NCBI GenBank assembly: GCA_024277285.1
Contig: JAJRVM010000183.1
Location: forward strand, 1 to 6,798
Length of the DNA stretch: 6,798 nucleotides
Source: Planctomycetota bacterium
GTDB lineage: Bacteria > Planctomycetota > Planctomycetia > Pirellulales > Pirellulaceae
Reading direction: 5' to 3'
Part shown: piece after piece, positions 1-5,944 of the stretch
Numbering within the stretch: the stretch's first letter is position 1
Layout of the letters: each line of letters starts with the position of its first letter
Notes under the pieces: generated by a model
What the model saw: only the letters and a program-made list of their open reading frames with translations
Told to the model about the DNA's origin: nothing
Databases searched by the model: none
Program-made: the position numbers and the translations under genes

Positions 1-407
1 ATCGTCAACAGCGGGCCGCCACGATTCTGCGAGACGTGGCCTACGCAATCGAGGCCCGTTTCGAGCTTCTTGACGAAAGTGAAACGGTCGAGAAGCACTA
101 CAACATGTTCAAGCGTCGTGCCGAGAAAGGGCAGTATTTCCATCATCCATACTTTGGCACGCGAGAGTTTCCGTGCGACTTTGAGTGGATCGACGGCGCG
201 ATTCCGCAATCGGAACTGATGGGCGAACGCGATCTCGGCTACATGCTCCATGACATCGAGTACTCGCCCGTCGATGGCGGCGACTGTGATACGATTAGCG
301 GGCACAATGGCCAGCGTCTGAAGGCGGCACCGCGGTTCTTTCGAGCGGCGATGGTCGATGGCGTTATCCACGTGCCGGCACTTGATTCGTCGGAGGTGAT
401 CGAATGA
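1..407 (+). CDS. cas5c: Cas5c (Cas5d) crRNA-processing endoribonuclease, 3' part
   Basis: This is the C-terminal part of Cas5c; the open frame enters from the left edge (frame starts at base 3), so the gene is truncated by the window. A GTG at 36 is internal, because family-like sequence ([20 protein letters not shown]) runs through it from upstream. In subtype I-C, Cas5c replaces Cas6: it cuts pre-crRNA at the base of the repeat stem and stays on the 5' handle within Cascade. Visible family features are the segment [15 protein letters not shown] followed by [14 protein letters not shown]. The Lys-His pair at 93-98 probably corresponds to the catalytic Lys-His of the Bacillus halodurans enzyme, which is an inference from position. 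The gene ends in TGA (405-407), overlapping the cas8c ATG by the ATGA arrangement, which suggests translational coupling. No damage is seen in the visible part. Confidence 0.93.
   Translation, partial: RQQRAATILRDVAYAIEARFELLDESETVEKHYNMFKRRAEKGQYFHHPYFGTREFPCDFEWIDGAIPQSELMGERDLGYMLHDIEYSPVDGGDCDTISGHNGQRLKAAPRFFRAAMVDGVIHVPALDSSEVIE
392..396 (+). promoter_or_regulatory. Ribosome binding site of cas8c
   Basis: GGAGG lies inside the last codons of cas5c, 7 bases before the ATG at 404. It fixes the cas8c start and supports coupled translation with cas5c, since the start and stop codons overlap. Confidence 0.8.
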
Positions 408-643
408 TTCTGCAATCGCTCAACGCCTATTACCAACGACTCGAAAACGACCCAGATGTTGATATCGCTCCGTTCGGGTTCAGTCGGCAGCAGATTGCGT
501 TTTGTATCGTGTTGGAGCAGGATGGCACACTGCACGAAATCGCCGACATTCGCTTCCAAGATGGTAAGAACCTGCGCCCCAGGGCTCTGGTCGTACTGGG
601 CAATGCCAAGCCATCGGGATCCGGCATCCATCCTGGTTTTTTG

Positions 644-646
644 TAG
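644..646 (+). other. In-frame amber stop codon within cas8c (codon 81)
   Basis: TAG splits the cas8c frame between HPGFL and DNPAYLLGYK. Both sides are in the same frame, so this is a substitution and not an indel, even though a run of six T (637-642) lies just upstream. cas1 and cas2 in this window also end in TAG at natural C-termini, which argues against reassignment of TAG in this organism. Confidence 0.85.
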
Positions 647-1762
647 GACAATCCGGCTTATTTGCTGGGCTACAAGGCGGACGACAAGAAACCTGGGCGA
701 ACACGCGAGTCGTTCGAAGCGTTTCGTAAACGGCACCTTGATACTGAATCGGCCATCGGCGATGCGGAGTTTTCCGCTGTCTGCCGGTTCATTGAGACGT
801 GGAACCCTGACGACTCGGTGCAGCACGAATCACTCGTTGCCGTTTCCACCGGCTTCGGCCTCTTTAAGATTCGAGCTGCTGACCATTATGTCCACGAGTG
901 TTCTGCCGTGCAGGCCTGGTGGCGCAGGCAACTCGCGGAACTGGAGTCGAGTGATGCGCACGTTGTCGGGCAGTGTCTGGTGACCGGTGACCAGGGCCCC
1001 GTGGCCAGATTGCACGAACCGAAAATCAAAGGTGTTTGGGGAGCGCAATCGGCTGGAGCGCTTTTAGTCTCGTTCAACGAATCCGCCTACGAGTCGTACG
1101 GACTCGATGGCGGCGCGAACGCCTCCGTCGGTAAGGAAGTTGCCTTTCAGTACTGCACGGCACTCAATCACTTATTGGCCAAAGGGAGTCAGCAACGTAT
1201 TCAGATCGGTGACGCGTCAACCGTGTTCTGGACCGAGCGCCCTACGAAGGCCGAGAGCCTATTGCCCTGGGTGTTCGAGCCAACCAAGGAGGCTGATGAC
1301 GAGGCGCAAAAGAACGCCATAAGAAAGACGCTCCGGCAAATCGCCAAGGGTGGTTATCCGCTGGAACTTGGCGAACCGGATACACCGTTCTATGTGCTCG
1401 GCCTCTCGCCCAATGCCGCTCGGATTTCTGTCCGGTTCTGGTGGCCCAGTACGCTCGGCGCATTCATCGAGAACTTACGTCAACACTTCTCTGACCTGGA
1501 GATGGCACGCTCGAATCGCGATCCGGAGTTCCCCGCTATTTGGCAACTGTTGCGCGAGACGGTTCGTGATTCAAAAGACATTCCGCCGCTCCTTGGCGGG
1601 TCAGTCATGCGATCTGTTCTCACGGGCGCTCCTTACCCAAGCATGTTGTTTTCCTCAATCGTACGTCGTATCCGCGCCGACCGCGAAGTCCGCTACGTGC
1701 GCGCGGCCGTGTTGAAAGCAAGTCTGAACCGCGATTCTCGTTTTGGCATCGCCCCCTTCGAA

Positions 1763-1768
1763 AAGGAG
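1763..1768 (+). promoter_or_regulatory. Internal ribosome binding site for Cas11c
   Basis: AAGGAG inside the cas8c coding sequence ends 6 bases before an in-frame ATG (1775-1777). It is as good a Shine-Dalgarno match as any in front of the annotated genes here. It encodes FEKEID of Cas8c, so it does double duty as coding sequence and initiation signal. Confidence 0.75.
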
Positions 1769-1774
1769 ATTGAT

Positions 1775-2155
1775 ATGGCGCTCGATCCCGATCGTCCGGA
1801 ACCGGCCTACCGGCTTGGCCGGCTATTTGCTGAGCTTGAAAAGACGCAGGAGGATGCTCAACCAGGCATCAACGCCACGATAAAGGACCGCTATTTTGGC
1901 GCCGCATCGGCGACTCCGGGCAGCGTGTTTCCTCGCTTGATTCGACTCAATCAACACCACCTCGGGAAACTCGAAACAAGCAAGAAGATTTATCATGAAA
2001 AGAGAATTCAGGAAATCGCCAGTGGTCTCGACTGCTTTGCTTCTCATCTGAGCCTCCGTGACCAAGGCCTTTTTGCCATCGGCTATTACCATCAACGGCA
2101 GGATATCTTTACCAGGAAATCCGACAAACCCGAGAAGTCCTCAGGACGGGAGTAA
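1775..2155 (+). CDS. cas11c: Cas11c, Cascade small subunit, translated from an internal start in cas8c
   Basis: Type I-C systems are known to make a separate small subunit, Cas11c, from an internal start within cas8c. Several copies line the Cascade belly and help to hold target DNA. Here an ATG at 1775, in the cas8c frame (codon 458), is preceded by AAGGAG at 6-base spacing. The product would be 126 residues, starting [20 protein letters not shown]. It is rich in predicted helical sequence and ends with a basic, low-complexity tail ([12 protein letters not shown]). The size and the C-terminal position fit the known cases. It shares its stop with cas8c, 7 bases before cas7c. Because its start lies beyond the amber codon at 644, Cas11c could still be made if Cas8c is not, although reduced translation upstream might lower mRNA stability or cause polarity. 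The start is inferred from sequence only. Confidence 0.72.
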   Translation: MALDPDRPEPAYRLGRLFAELEKTQEDAQPGINATIKDRYFGAASATPGSVFPRLIRLNQHHLGKLETSKKIYHEKRIQEIASGLDCFASHLSLRDQGLFAIGYYHQRQDIFTRKSDKPEKSSGRE

Positions 2156-2162
2156 GTGCGCC

Positions 2163-3047
2163 ATGATATCCCGATACGATTTTGTCTACCTGTTCGATGT
2201 CAAAGACGGTAACCCGAATGGTGATCCCGACGCCGGGAACCTGCCTCGGATCGATCCCGAAACGGGGCAAGGCCTGGTCACCGACGTCTGCCTTAAACGC
2301 AAGATTCGCAACTACGTAGGCCTCGTCCACGGTGAGGAACCGCCGTTTGAAATCTACGTGAAAGAGAAGGCGGTGCTCAATAGCCAACATGAGCGAGCTT
2401 ATAAGGAATTCGGCTTAAAACCCGAAAAACGCAAGTTACCCAAGAAGGAAGAAGATGCGAAGAAGGTAACTGCGTGGATGTGTGGGAACTTCTTCGATAT
2501 CCGTGCTTTTGGAGCGGTGATGTCGACCGACGTAAACTGTGGACAGGTTCGAGGTCCCATTCAACTTGGGATCGCCCGCAGCATCGATCCGATCGTGTCG
2601 CAAGAACATGCCGTCACTCGTTGTGCTGTAACGACCGAGAAGGAGGCCAAGGACCAATCGGGCGACAATCGCACGATGGGCCGGAAGTTCACCGTTCCTT
2701 ACGGTCTTTACCGCGTCCACGGTTTTGTCAATCCTTATCTGGCCGAGAAGACTGGATTCGACGAAAACGGCGCGGATCTCAGTCTGCTATGGACATCGCT
2801 GGCGCAAATGTTCGAAGCCGATCGTTCTGCCGCGCGTGGCGAGATGGCTCCTCAGGCGTTGATTGTCTTTGAACATGAAAGCCCGCTCGGCAATGCGCCG
2901 GCTAACAAGCTCTTTGATCGCGTCGAGATCAAACGCACCGTGCCACAAGACGGCGAATGGAAACCCGCCCGTTCGTTCGGAGACTACCGCGTCGAAGTGA
3001 ACGAGTTGCGTCTGCCGGAAGGCGTGGCGATTCACCGAATGCTCTGA
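2163..3047 (+). CDS. cas7c: Cas7c (Csd2), Cascade backbone subunit
   Basis: Cas7c forms the helical backbone of I-C Cascade, wrapping the crRNA spacer with several copies. The protein is 294 residues, normal for Csd2. It has the family N-terminus [20 protein letters not shown] followed by [20 protein letters not shown] and [11 protein letters not shown] (RRM-like fold with RNA-contacting basic residues). Further family segments are [27 protein letters not shown] and, near the end, [20 protein letters not shown]. The ATG at 2163 is chosen because the family sequence begins there; the same frame stays open upstream through the end of cas8c, but that part is not Csd2-like. GGGAG at 2148-2152 is a plausible ribosome site, spanning the end of cas8c with a spacing of about 10 bases. 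The gene appears intact. In canonical I-C operons cas4 follows directly; here only a cas4 remnant does. Confidence 0.96.
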   Translation: MISRYDFVYLFDVKDGNPNGDPDAGNLPRIDPETGQGLVTDVCLKRKIRNYVGLVHGEEPPFEIYVKEKAVLNSQHERAYKEFGLKPEKRKLPKKEEDAKKVTAWMCGNFFDIRAFGAVMSTDVNCGQVRGPIQLGIARSIDPIVSQEHAVTRCAVTTEKEAKDQSGDNRTMGRKFTVPYGLYRVHGFVNPYLAEKTGFDENGADLSLLWTSLAQMFEADRSAARGEMAPQALIVFEHESPLGNAPANKLFDRVEIKRTVPQDGEWKPARSFGDYRVEVNELRLPEGVAIHRML

Positions 3048-3059
3048 ACACTTGCCATT

Positions 3060-3128
3060 GTCTTTCCGGAAAACCAACTCCTACCGATTTCCGCCCTGCA
3101 GCACCACCTGTCACACTGCTGCGAATGT
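3060..3128 (+). pseudogene. cas4: Remnant of a cas4 5' end directly after cas7c
   Basis: Read from 3063, this stretch gives FPENQLLPISALQHHL, which matches FAEDQLLPISALQHLL at the N-terminus of the intact Cas4 (from 3939) in 13 of 16 residues. At the DNA level, 36 of 48 bases agree and eight of the eleven differing codons are synonymous. It is therefore the start of a real but diverged cas4, not a recent copy. The codon at the start position is GTC (3060-3062), which is not a start codon, and no ribosome site is seen. Beyond 3110 the match becomes weak (SHCCEC against FCARQC) and the frame stops at TGA 3138. It sits 12 bases after cas7c, exactly where cas4 belongs in I-C operons. It could be a scar of module replacement or the broken left side of an insertion. 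It is not expected to be functional. Confidence 0.75.
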
Positions 3129-3350
3129 AAAACGCCGTGAGGCGGCAGTAATCGGGCTTGTGAAACGAACTTTCCACCGAGAGGACTCACCGTCGATGAT
3201 GGTCTCTATTTCGCCCGTCTCGCCCTGGATCGAGCGTGGGGTTCGCAAGAATGCAAAGTCGGGCCCGAGTTGACCTAGTTCAAACCGTTCGCCTCCCGCG
3301 TAGAGCCGTAATCGGACATCCGCTGAGAAACTGGTATTCTTGGAAACCAT
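3111..3350 (-). CDS. Small protein with a GPDF motif, planctomycete-like, function unknown
   Basis: A 79-residue minus-strand frame, with ATG at 3350-3348 and TGA at 3113-3111. GAGG on the minus strand (3361-3358) lies 7 bases before the ATG, a good ribosome site. The sequence shows RLRLYAGGERFELGQLGPDF, then AFLRTPRSIQGETGEIETII and DGESSRWKVRF. This alternates like a small beta-rich domain, with no signal peptide or membrane segment. From memory it resembles short uncharacterised proteins, common in planctomycetes, with a QLGPDF-(I/L)LR core, an acidic IDG turn and a W-x-V-R strand; no function is known to me. It runs opposite to the cas genes, convergent with cas7c and divergent from the kinase-like gene with overlapping starts. 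Its stop lies exactly where the cas4 remnant loses homology. It might be a partner or regulator of the kinase-like protein, which is an inference. A chance frame is possible but less likely given the motif and ribosome site. Confidence 0.62.
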   Translation of the reverse strand: MVSKNTSFSADVRLRLYAGGERFELGQLGPDFAFLRTPRSIQGETGEIETIIDGESSRWKVRFTSPITAASRRFTFAAV

Positions 3351-3843
3351 GCCGTTACCTCACGAAATACAACAACGAGTTGAGCAGTTCTGCGCCAAGC
3401 GGCGCACCCAGCTCGTCTCCCGTCTCGGTGCCGGTACTCAGGGTACTGTATTCCTGGTTTCGGATCTATCCCGCTCAAGCTGTTGTGCCGTCAAGTTCCA
3501 CTACCGTCAAGCTGCCTATCTACGTGAACGTGACGTCTATTTGCGGCTGAGGGAATTGCAAACCGTCGATGTGTGCGGCCATGAAGTCCCGCAACTCATC
3601 GACTATGATGATCAACTCCTCGCCATCTCCATGTCCACGGTCAGTCCACCATTCGTCCTCGACTTCGGTGGCGCCTATCTCGACCGACTTCCGGATTACT
3701 CACCCGAGGTCTGGGCCGATTGGCGTACCATGAAGGCGGAAGCGTTTGAAGACAACTGGCCAGAGGTCGAGCGCATTTTGGCAGAGTTCAGATCCTGTGG
3801 AATTCACATTGCCGACGTGAATCCGGGGAACATCCGCTTCTAA
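3349..3843 (+). CDS. Mini protein kinase-like protein inserted in the cas operon
   Basis: A 164-residue protein with a short kinase-like fold. Residues 26-37 (LGAGTQGTVFLV) look like the glycine-rich ATP loop. K49 in CAVKF fits the ATP-anchoring lysine, and E60 or a neighbour may be the helix-C glutamate. Residues 153-161 (HIADVNPGN) resemble a catalytic loop, with D156 and N161 at the right spacing. The chain ends three residues later, so there is no metal-binding DFG after the loop, no activation segment and no C-lobe. A DFGG does occur at 105-108 (FVLDFGGAYLDRLPDY), but before the catalytic loop. Similar short proteins ending in DVNPGNI are, from memory, frequent in planctomycetes and usually labelled serine/threonine kinase. 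The ATG at 3349 is preferred; TTG at 3340 would add three residues. Only a weak GGAA precedes it. It is co-directional with cas4-cas1-cas2 and may be co-transcribed. Its role, and any kinase activity, are unproven. Confidence 0.7.
   Translation: MPLPHEIQQRVEQFCAKRRTQLVSRLGAGTQGTVFLVSDLSRSSCCAVKFHYRQAAYLRERDVYLRLRELQTVDVCGHEVPQLIDYDDQLLAISMSTVSPPFVLDFGGAYLDRLPDYSPEVWADWRTMKAEAFEDNWPEVERILAEFRSCGIHIADVNPGNIRF
3358..3361 (-). promoter_or_regulatory. Ribosome binding site of the minus-strand small gene
   Basis: The minus strand reads GAGG here, 7 bases before the ATG at 3350-3348. The site lies inside the first codons of the plus-strand kinase-like gene, so the two genes share their initiation region. 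Confidence 0.5.
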
Positions 3844-3935
3844 ATCGGCCATTCTTGATCGACGAGTTTTGCACGGGCAGGCCCCGCTCTCACTCTGCCG
3901 TAGTGGCGACGTGGGAGCCATTTTGGAGAATTCGC
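3844..3935 (+). other. Spacer between the kinase-like gene and cas4
   Basis: Ninety-two bases without a supported gene. The cas4 frame is open back to a TTG at 3855, but that extension (starting LIDEFCTGRPRSHS) does not look like Cas4 and is treated as non-coding. I see no clear promoter or terminator. Confidence 0.55.
3925..3928 (+). promoter_or_regulatory. Ribosome binding site deciding the cas4 start
   Basis: GGAG lies 7 bases before the ATG at 3936. It selects that ATG over the upstream TTG at 3855, and the protein then begins exactly at the Cas4 family N-terminus (MFAEDQLLPISALQHLLFC). Confidence 0.75.
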
Positions 3936-4643
3936 ATGTTCGCCGAAGACCAACTTCTACCCATCTCCGCTCTACAGCATCTCTTGTTTTGCGCGCGGCA
4001 GTGTGCCCTGATCCATGTCGAGCAAGTGTGGGCAGAGAACCACCTCACGATTCAGGGCCAGTATCTGCACAAGAGGGCTCATGATGGGCCGACCGAAACT
4101 CGCGAGGGTGTTCGTACTACTCGTGGATTGCCGTTGCGGTCGTTGCGCTTGGGGTTGATCGGGAAAGCAGATGTGGTTGAGATGGAGCGAATTCAGGTTT
4201 CAAAGAAGGGGACCCGGGCAGTAGGACGATTGAACGTTACACCTGTCGAATACAAACGCGGTCGACCCAAGAAAGATGATTCCGATCGGGTCCAACTATG
4301 CGCCCAAGCACTCTGCCTCGAAGAGATGCTGGAGATCAACATACCGTCGGGTGCGATTTTCTACGGACAGCAAAGGCGCAGGACGGTTGTCGAGTTTGAT
4401 ACGAGTTTGCGCGAACTGACCAGGATCTCGGCCGGCAATCTGCACGAGCTGATCGCCTCGGGGCAAACGCCGACAGCCCGCTATCAACGTAAATGTGACA
4501 GCTGTTCGCTTGTCGAGTTCTGTATGCCGGGTGTCATCGGTCTGCAGCGCAGTGCAATACGAGTCGTCGACAAGTGCTTTGCCGCCAACCTTGCTGGAGA
4601 TGGCCCCACGACCGATCCGACAGAAACCCGTGTCGGCGAGTGA
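3936..4643 (+). CDS. cas4: Cas4, RecB-type iron-sulfur nuclease of spacer acquisition
   Basis: Cas4 works with Cas1-Cas2 in adaptation. It checks the PAM in prespacers, trims their ends and so sets spacer orientation. The protein is 235 residues. Expected residues are visible: N-terminal cysteines C19 and C23 (LLFCARQCALIH) and a C-terminal cluster C187, C190, C196 (CDSCSLVEFC) for a 4Fe-4S cluster. The RecB nuclease core has D79 (IGKADVVE), E105 and K107 (PVEYKRG) and the QxxxQ-like segment at 120-124 (QLCAQALCLEEM). After about residue 215 there is a polar tail (GDGPTTDPTETRVGE) with no recognised motif. The start at 3936 is set by GGAG at 7-base spacing and by family alignment. The gene is separated from cas7c by a cas4 remnant and two unrelated genes, which is not the canonical I-C order. 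It is about 250 bases from cas1, also looser than usual. It appears functional. Confidence 0.95.
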   Translation: MFAEDQLLPISALQHLLFCARQCALIHVEQVWAENHLTIQGQYLHKRAHDGPTETREGVRTTRGLPLRSLRLGLIGKADVVEMERIQVSKKGTRAVGRLNVTPVEYKRGRPKKDDSDRVQLCAQALCLEEMLEINIPSGAIFYGQQRRRTVVEFDTSLRELTRISAGNLHELIASGQTPTARYQRKCDSCSLVEFCMPGVIGLQRSAIRVVDKCFAANLAGDGPTTDPTETRVGE

Positions 4644-4783
4644 ACGTTGTGGTATAAGGTCAGAATAGAGGCCTTCGGCGGAGTGAGACTCGGAGATGTT
4701 GCAGCCGAAACCAAAGACCACTCATGGGGTGCCTCCAGACGCGTCTAGGATCGGATCGCGCGTGACTCTCTTGAGGTAGCCAT

Positions 4784-4809
4784 TCTGCCCAGCTTGCGAG
4801 TAGGGCAGA
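4784..4809 (+). repeat. Inverted repeat (hairpin) upstream of cas1
   Basis: TCTGCCC (4784-4790) and GGGCAGA (4803-4809) are perfect complements with a 12-base loop. There is no T run after it, so a rho-independent terminator is not supported. It could be an operator or an RNA structure in the cas1 5' leader. Confidence 0.5.
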
Positions 4810-4819
4810 TGAAAACAAC

Positions 4820-4840
4820 GGGCTTTCGTTGACGAAGCCC
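4820..4840 (+). repeat. Second hairpin upstream of cas1
   Basis: GGGCTTTCG (4820-4828) pairs with CGAAGCCC (4833-4840) around a TTGA loop, with one bulged T. It begins 11 bases after the first hairpin and about 50 bases before the cas1 start. The following sequence lacks a T run. Confidence 0.5.
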
Positions 4841-4880
4841 AGCTCACCAACGCACATATACATTTCTGACGCGGCGACCG

Positions 4881-4885
4881 AAGGG
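4881..4885 (+). promoter_or_regulatory. Ribosome binding site deciding the cas1 start
   Basis: AAGGG lies 6 bases before the ATG at 4892. It supports that start over the open frame extending back to 4829, whose first 21 codons (MTKPSSPTHIYISDAATEGHG) do not look like Cas1. Confidence 0.65.
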
Positions 4886-4891
4886 CATGGC

Positions 4892-5923
4892 ATGAAACGA
4901 CACCTCAACACGCTGTTTGTTACTACTCAGGGTACGTATCTGGCCAAAGATGGTCAGGCGGTCCTGGTCCGCGTGCAAAAAGAGACGCGACTGCGCGTGC
5001 CGTTGCTCAATCTCGACGGTATCGTCTGTTTTGGTCGCGTCGGCTGCAGTCCCGCTTTGATGGCGGCATGTGCTGAGGCCAATGTCACGATCTCGTTCCT
5101 TTCGGAATATGGCCGATTTCGGGCGGCGGTTGTCGGCTACTCGCCCGGCAACGTGCTGCTGCGGCGTGAGCAATATCGCCAGGCCGACGACGAAGCGGCC
5201 GCCGTACAGATTGCCAGAAACTGTGTGGCGGCCAAGATCGCCAACTGCCGAAGCGTGTTGCTCCGTGGTGCCCGCGATACCGGTGACGGTGCCCGCCAGG
5301 AATCCCTCCAAGCGGCGGCGGTCGTGATGGCTCGCCAATTAGACGATGCCCGGAACGCGAAGAGACTCGATCAACTTCGCGGTATCGAGGGGGATGCGGC
5401 ATCGACGTATTTTGGTATCTTTCAGCAACTGATTAACACAGACGACCAAGCGATGCAATTCACTACTCGATCGCGACGCCCACCGCTGGATCGCATCAAC
5501 TCGCTGTTGTCGTTCTTGTACAGCATGTTGACGCATGACGCGCGTAGCGCCTGTGAAGCAACGGGCCTCGACGCGGCAGTCGGGTTCTTGCACCGTGACC
5601 GGCCCGGTCGGCCCAGCTTGGCACTCGATCTTATTGAAGAGTTTCGACCTTTCCTGGCGGATCGACTAGCGCTTTCGCTTATCAATCGGAGGCAAGTTAC
5701 GGCCGGTGGGTTTACGGTGAGCGAGAGTCGCGCCGTCCTGATGGATGACAAAACCCGCAAGACGGTGTTGACCTCGTATCAAAAGCGGAAGCAGGACGTT
5801 ATCGAGCATCCCTTCTTGAGCGAGAAGACCAGCGTGGGCCTGTTGCTTCACTTGCAGGCGCGCTTGCTCGCGCGACATTTGCGCGGTGATCTCGACGCCT
5901 ATCCCCCGTTTGTTTGGAAATAG
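4892..5923 (+). CDS. cas1: Cas1, CRISPR integrase
   Basis: Cas1 forms a complex with Cas2 and inserts new spacers at the leader end of the array. The protein is 343 residues, the usual size for I-C Cas1. It opens MKRHLNTLFVTTQGTYLAKD, a typical I-C N-terminus, with a beta-sheet N-domain up to about residue 85 and a helical catalytic domain after it. Metal-binding candidates are E166 in RGIEGDAASTYF, H234 in GFLHRDRPGR, and D246/E249 in LALDLIEEFRP; the spacing from H234 to E249 matches other Cas1 proteins. The C-terminus (YPPFVWK) is family-typical, so the TAG at 5921 is a genuine stop. The start is set by AAGGG at 4881 and by the family N-terminus. cas2 follows after 21 bases in the same direction, so the two are surely co-transcribed. 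No damage is seen. Confidence 0.97.
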   Translation: MKRHLNTLFVTTQGTYLAKDGQAVLVRVQKETRLRVPLLNLDGIVCFGRVGCSPALMAACAEANVTISFLSEYGRFRAAVVGYSPGNVLLRREQYRQADDEAAAVQIARNCVAAKIANCRSVLLRGARDTGDGARQESLQAAAVVMARQLDDARNAKRLDQLRGIEGDAASTYFGIFQQLINTDDQAMQFTTRSRRPPLDRINSLLSFLYSMLTHDARSACEATGLDAAVGFLHRDRPGRPSLALDLIEEFRPFLADRLALSLINRRQVTAGGFTVSESRAVLMDDKTRKTVLTSYQKRKQDVIEHPFLSEKTSVGLLLHLQARLLARHLRGDLDAYPPFVWK

Positions 5924-5944
5924 CAGCGCTAGTAGGTAAGACAA

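Larger units (their letters stand above)
404..2155 (+). pseudogene. cas8c: Cas8c (Csd1), Cascade large subunit, interrupted by an in-frame amber codon
   Basis: Cas8c is the large subunit of I-C Cascade, expected to read the PAM and hold the target. The start at 404 is set by GGAGG and the overlap with cas5c. The first 80 codons begin [20 protein letters not shown] and reach AKPSGSGIHPGFL, a typical Csd1 N-terminus. A TAG at 644-646 then stops translation. The same frame continues at once as DNPAYLLGYKADDKKPGRT, also typical Csd1, and runs to TAA at 2153-2155. Counting the TAG as a residue, the frame has 583 codons, a normal family length. There is no frameshift, so one base change (for example TGG to TAG) explains the break. 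Downstream starts such as TTG 662 would drop about 86 residues and have no well-placed ribosome site. The 3' end separately encodes Cas11c. A sequencing error remains possible. The family call is firm; loss of function is an inference. Confidence 0.88.
4644..4891 (+). other. Non-coding gap between cas4 and cas1 with two hairpins
   Basis: About 250 bases with no gene I can support in any frame. It is long for a cas4-cas1 junction. It contains two inverted repeats close to cas1 (listed separately), neither followed by a T run. A TTGACG at 4829-4834 and the AT-rich ATATACAT at 4856-4863 might be promoter parts, but the spacing between them is too long for a standard sigma-70 pair. The gap could be the untranslated leader of a separate cas1-cas2 transcript or a scar from rearrangement. 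Confidence 0.5.

Noticed and set aside
637..646. Homopolymer frameshift at the run of six T as the cause of the cas8c break
   Set aside because: The frame is the same before and after the stop, so no net insertion or deletion is needed; a substitution explains it.
644..646. Reassignment of TAG to an amino acid in this organism
   Set aside because: cas1 and cas2 both end in TAG at family-typical C-termini, so TAG acts as a stop here.
239..826. Long minus-strand open frame across the cas5c end and cas8c start
   Set aside because: It is antisense to two recognisable cas genes and shows no family-like sequence. It is a frame shadow in GC-rich coding DNA.
662..2155. A shorter, independent cas8c starting at TTG 662
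   Set aside because: Family sequence continues directly across the TAG from 404, and no ribosome site is well placed before 662 (AGGA at 645-648 is 13 bases away). It is better described as one interrupted gene.
3048..3128. cas4 remnant as a target-site duplication from a transposon insertion
   Set aside because: The two cas4 starts differ at 12 of 48 bases, mostly synonymously. A target-site duplication would be near identical, and no transposase or terminal inverted repeats were seen.
3855..3935. N-terminal extension of Cas4 from TTG 3855
   Set aside because: The extension is unlike Cas4, and the GGAG-preceded ATG at 3936 starts exactly at the family N-terminus.
4829..4863. Sigma-70 promoter for cas1 (TTGACG with ATATACAT)
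   Set aside because: The spacing between the two elements is about 19-22 bases, too long for a confident call, and TTGACG overlaps the hairpin loop.
4829..4891. N-terminal extension of Cas1 from 4829
   Set aside because: It runs through a hairpin and lacks Cas1-like sequence. The ATG at 4892 has AAGGG at proper spacing and gives the usual length.
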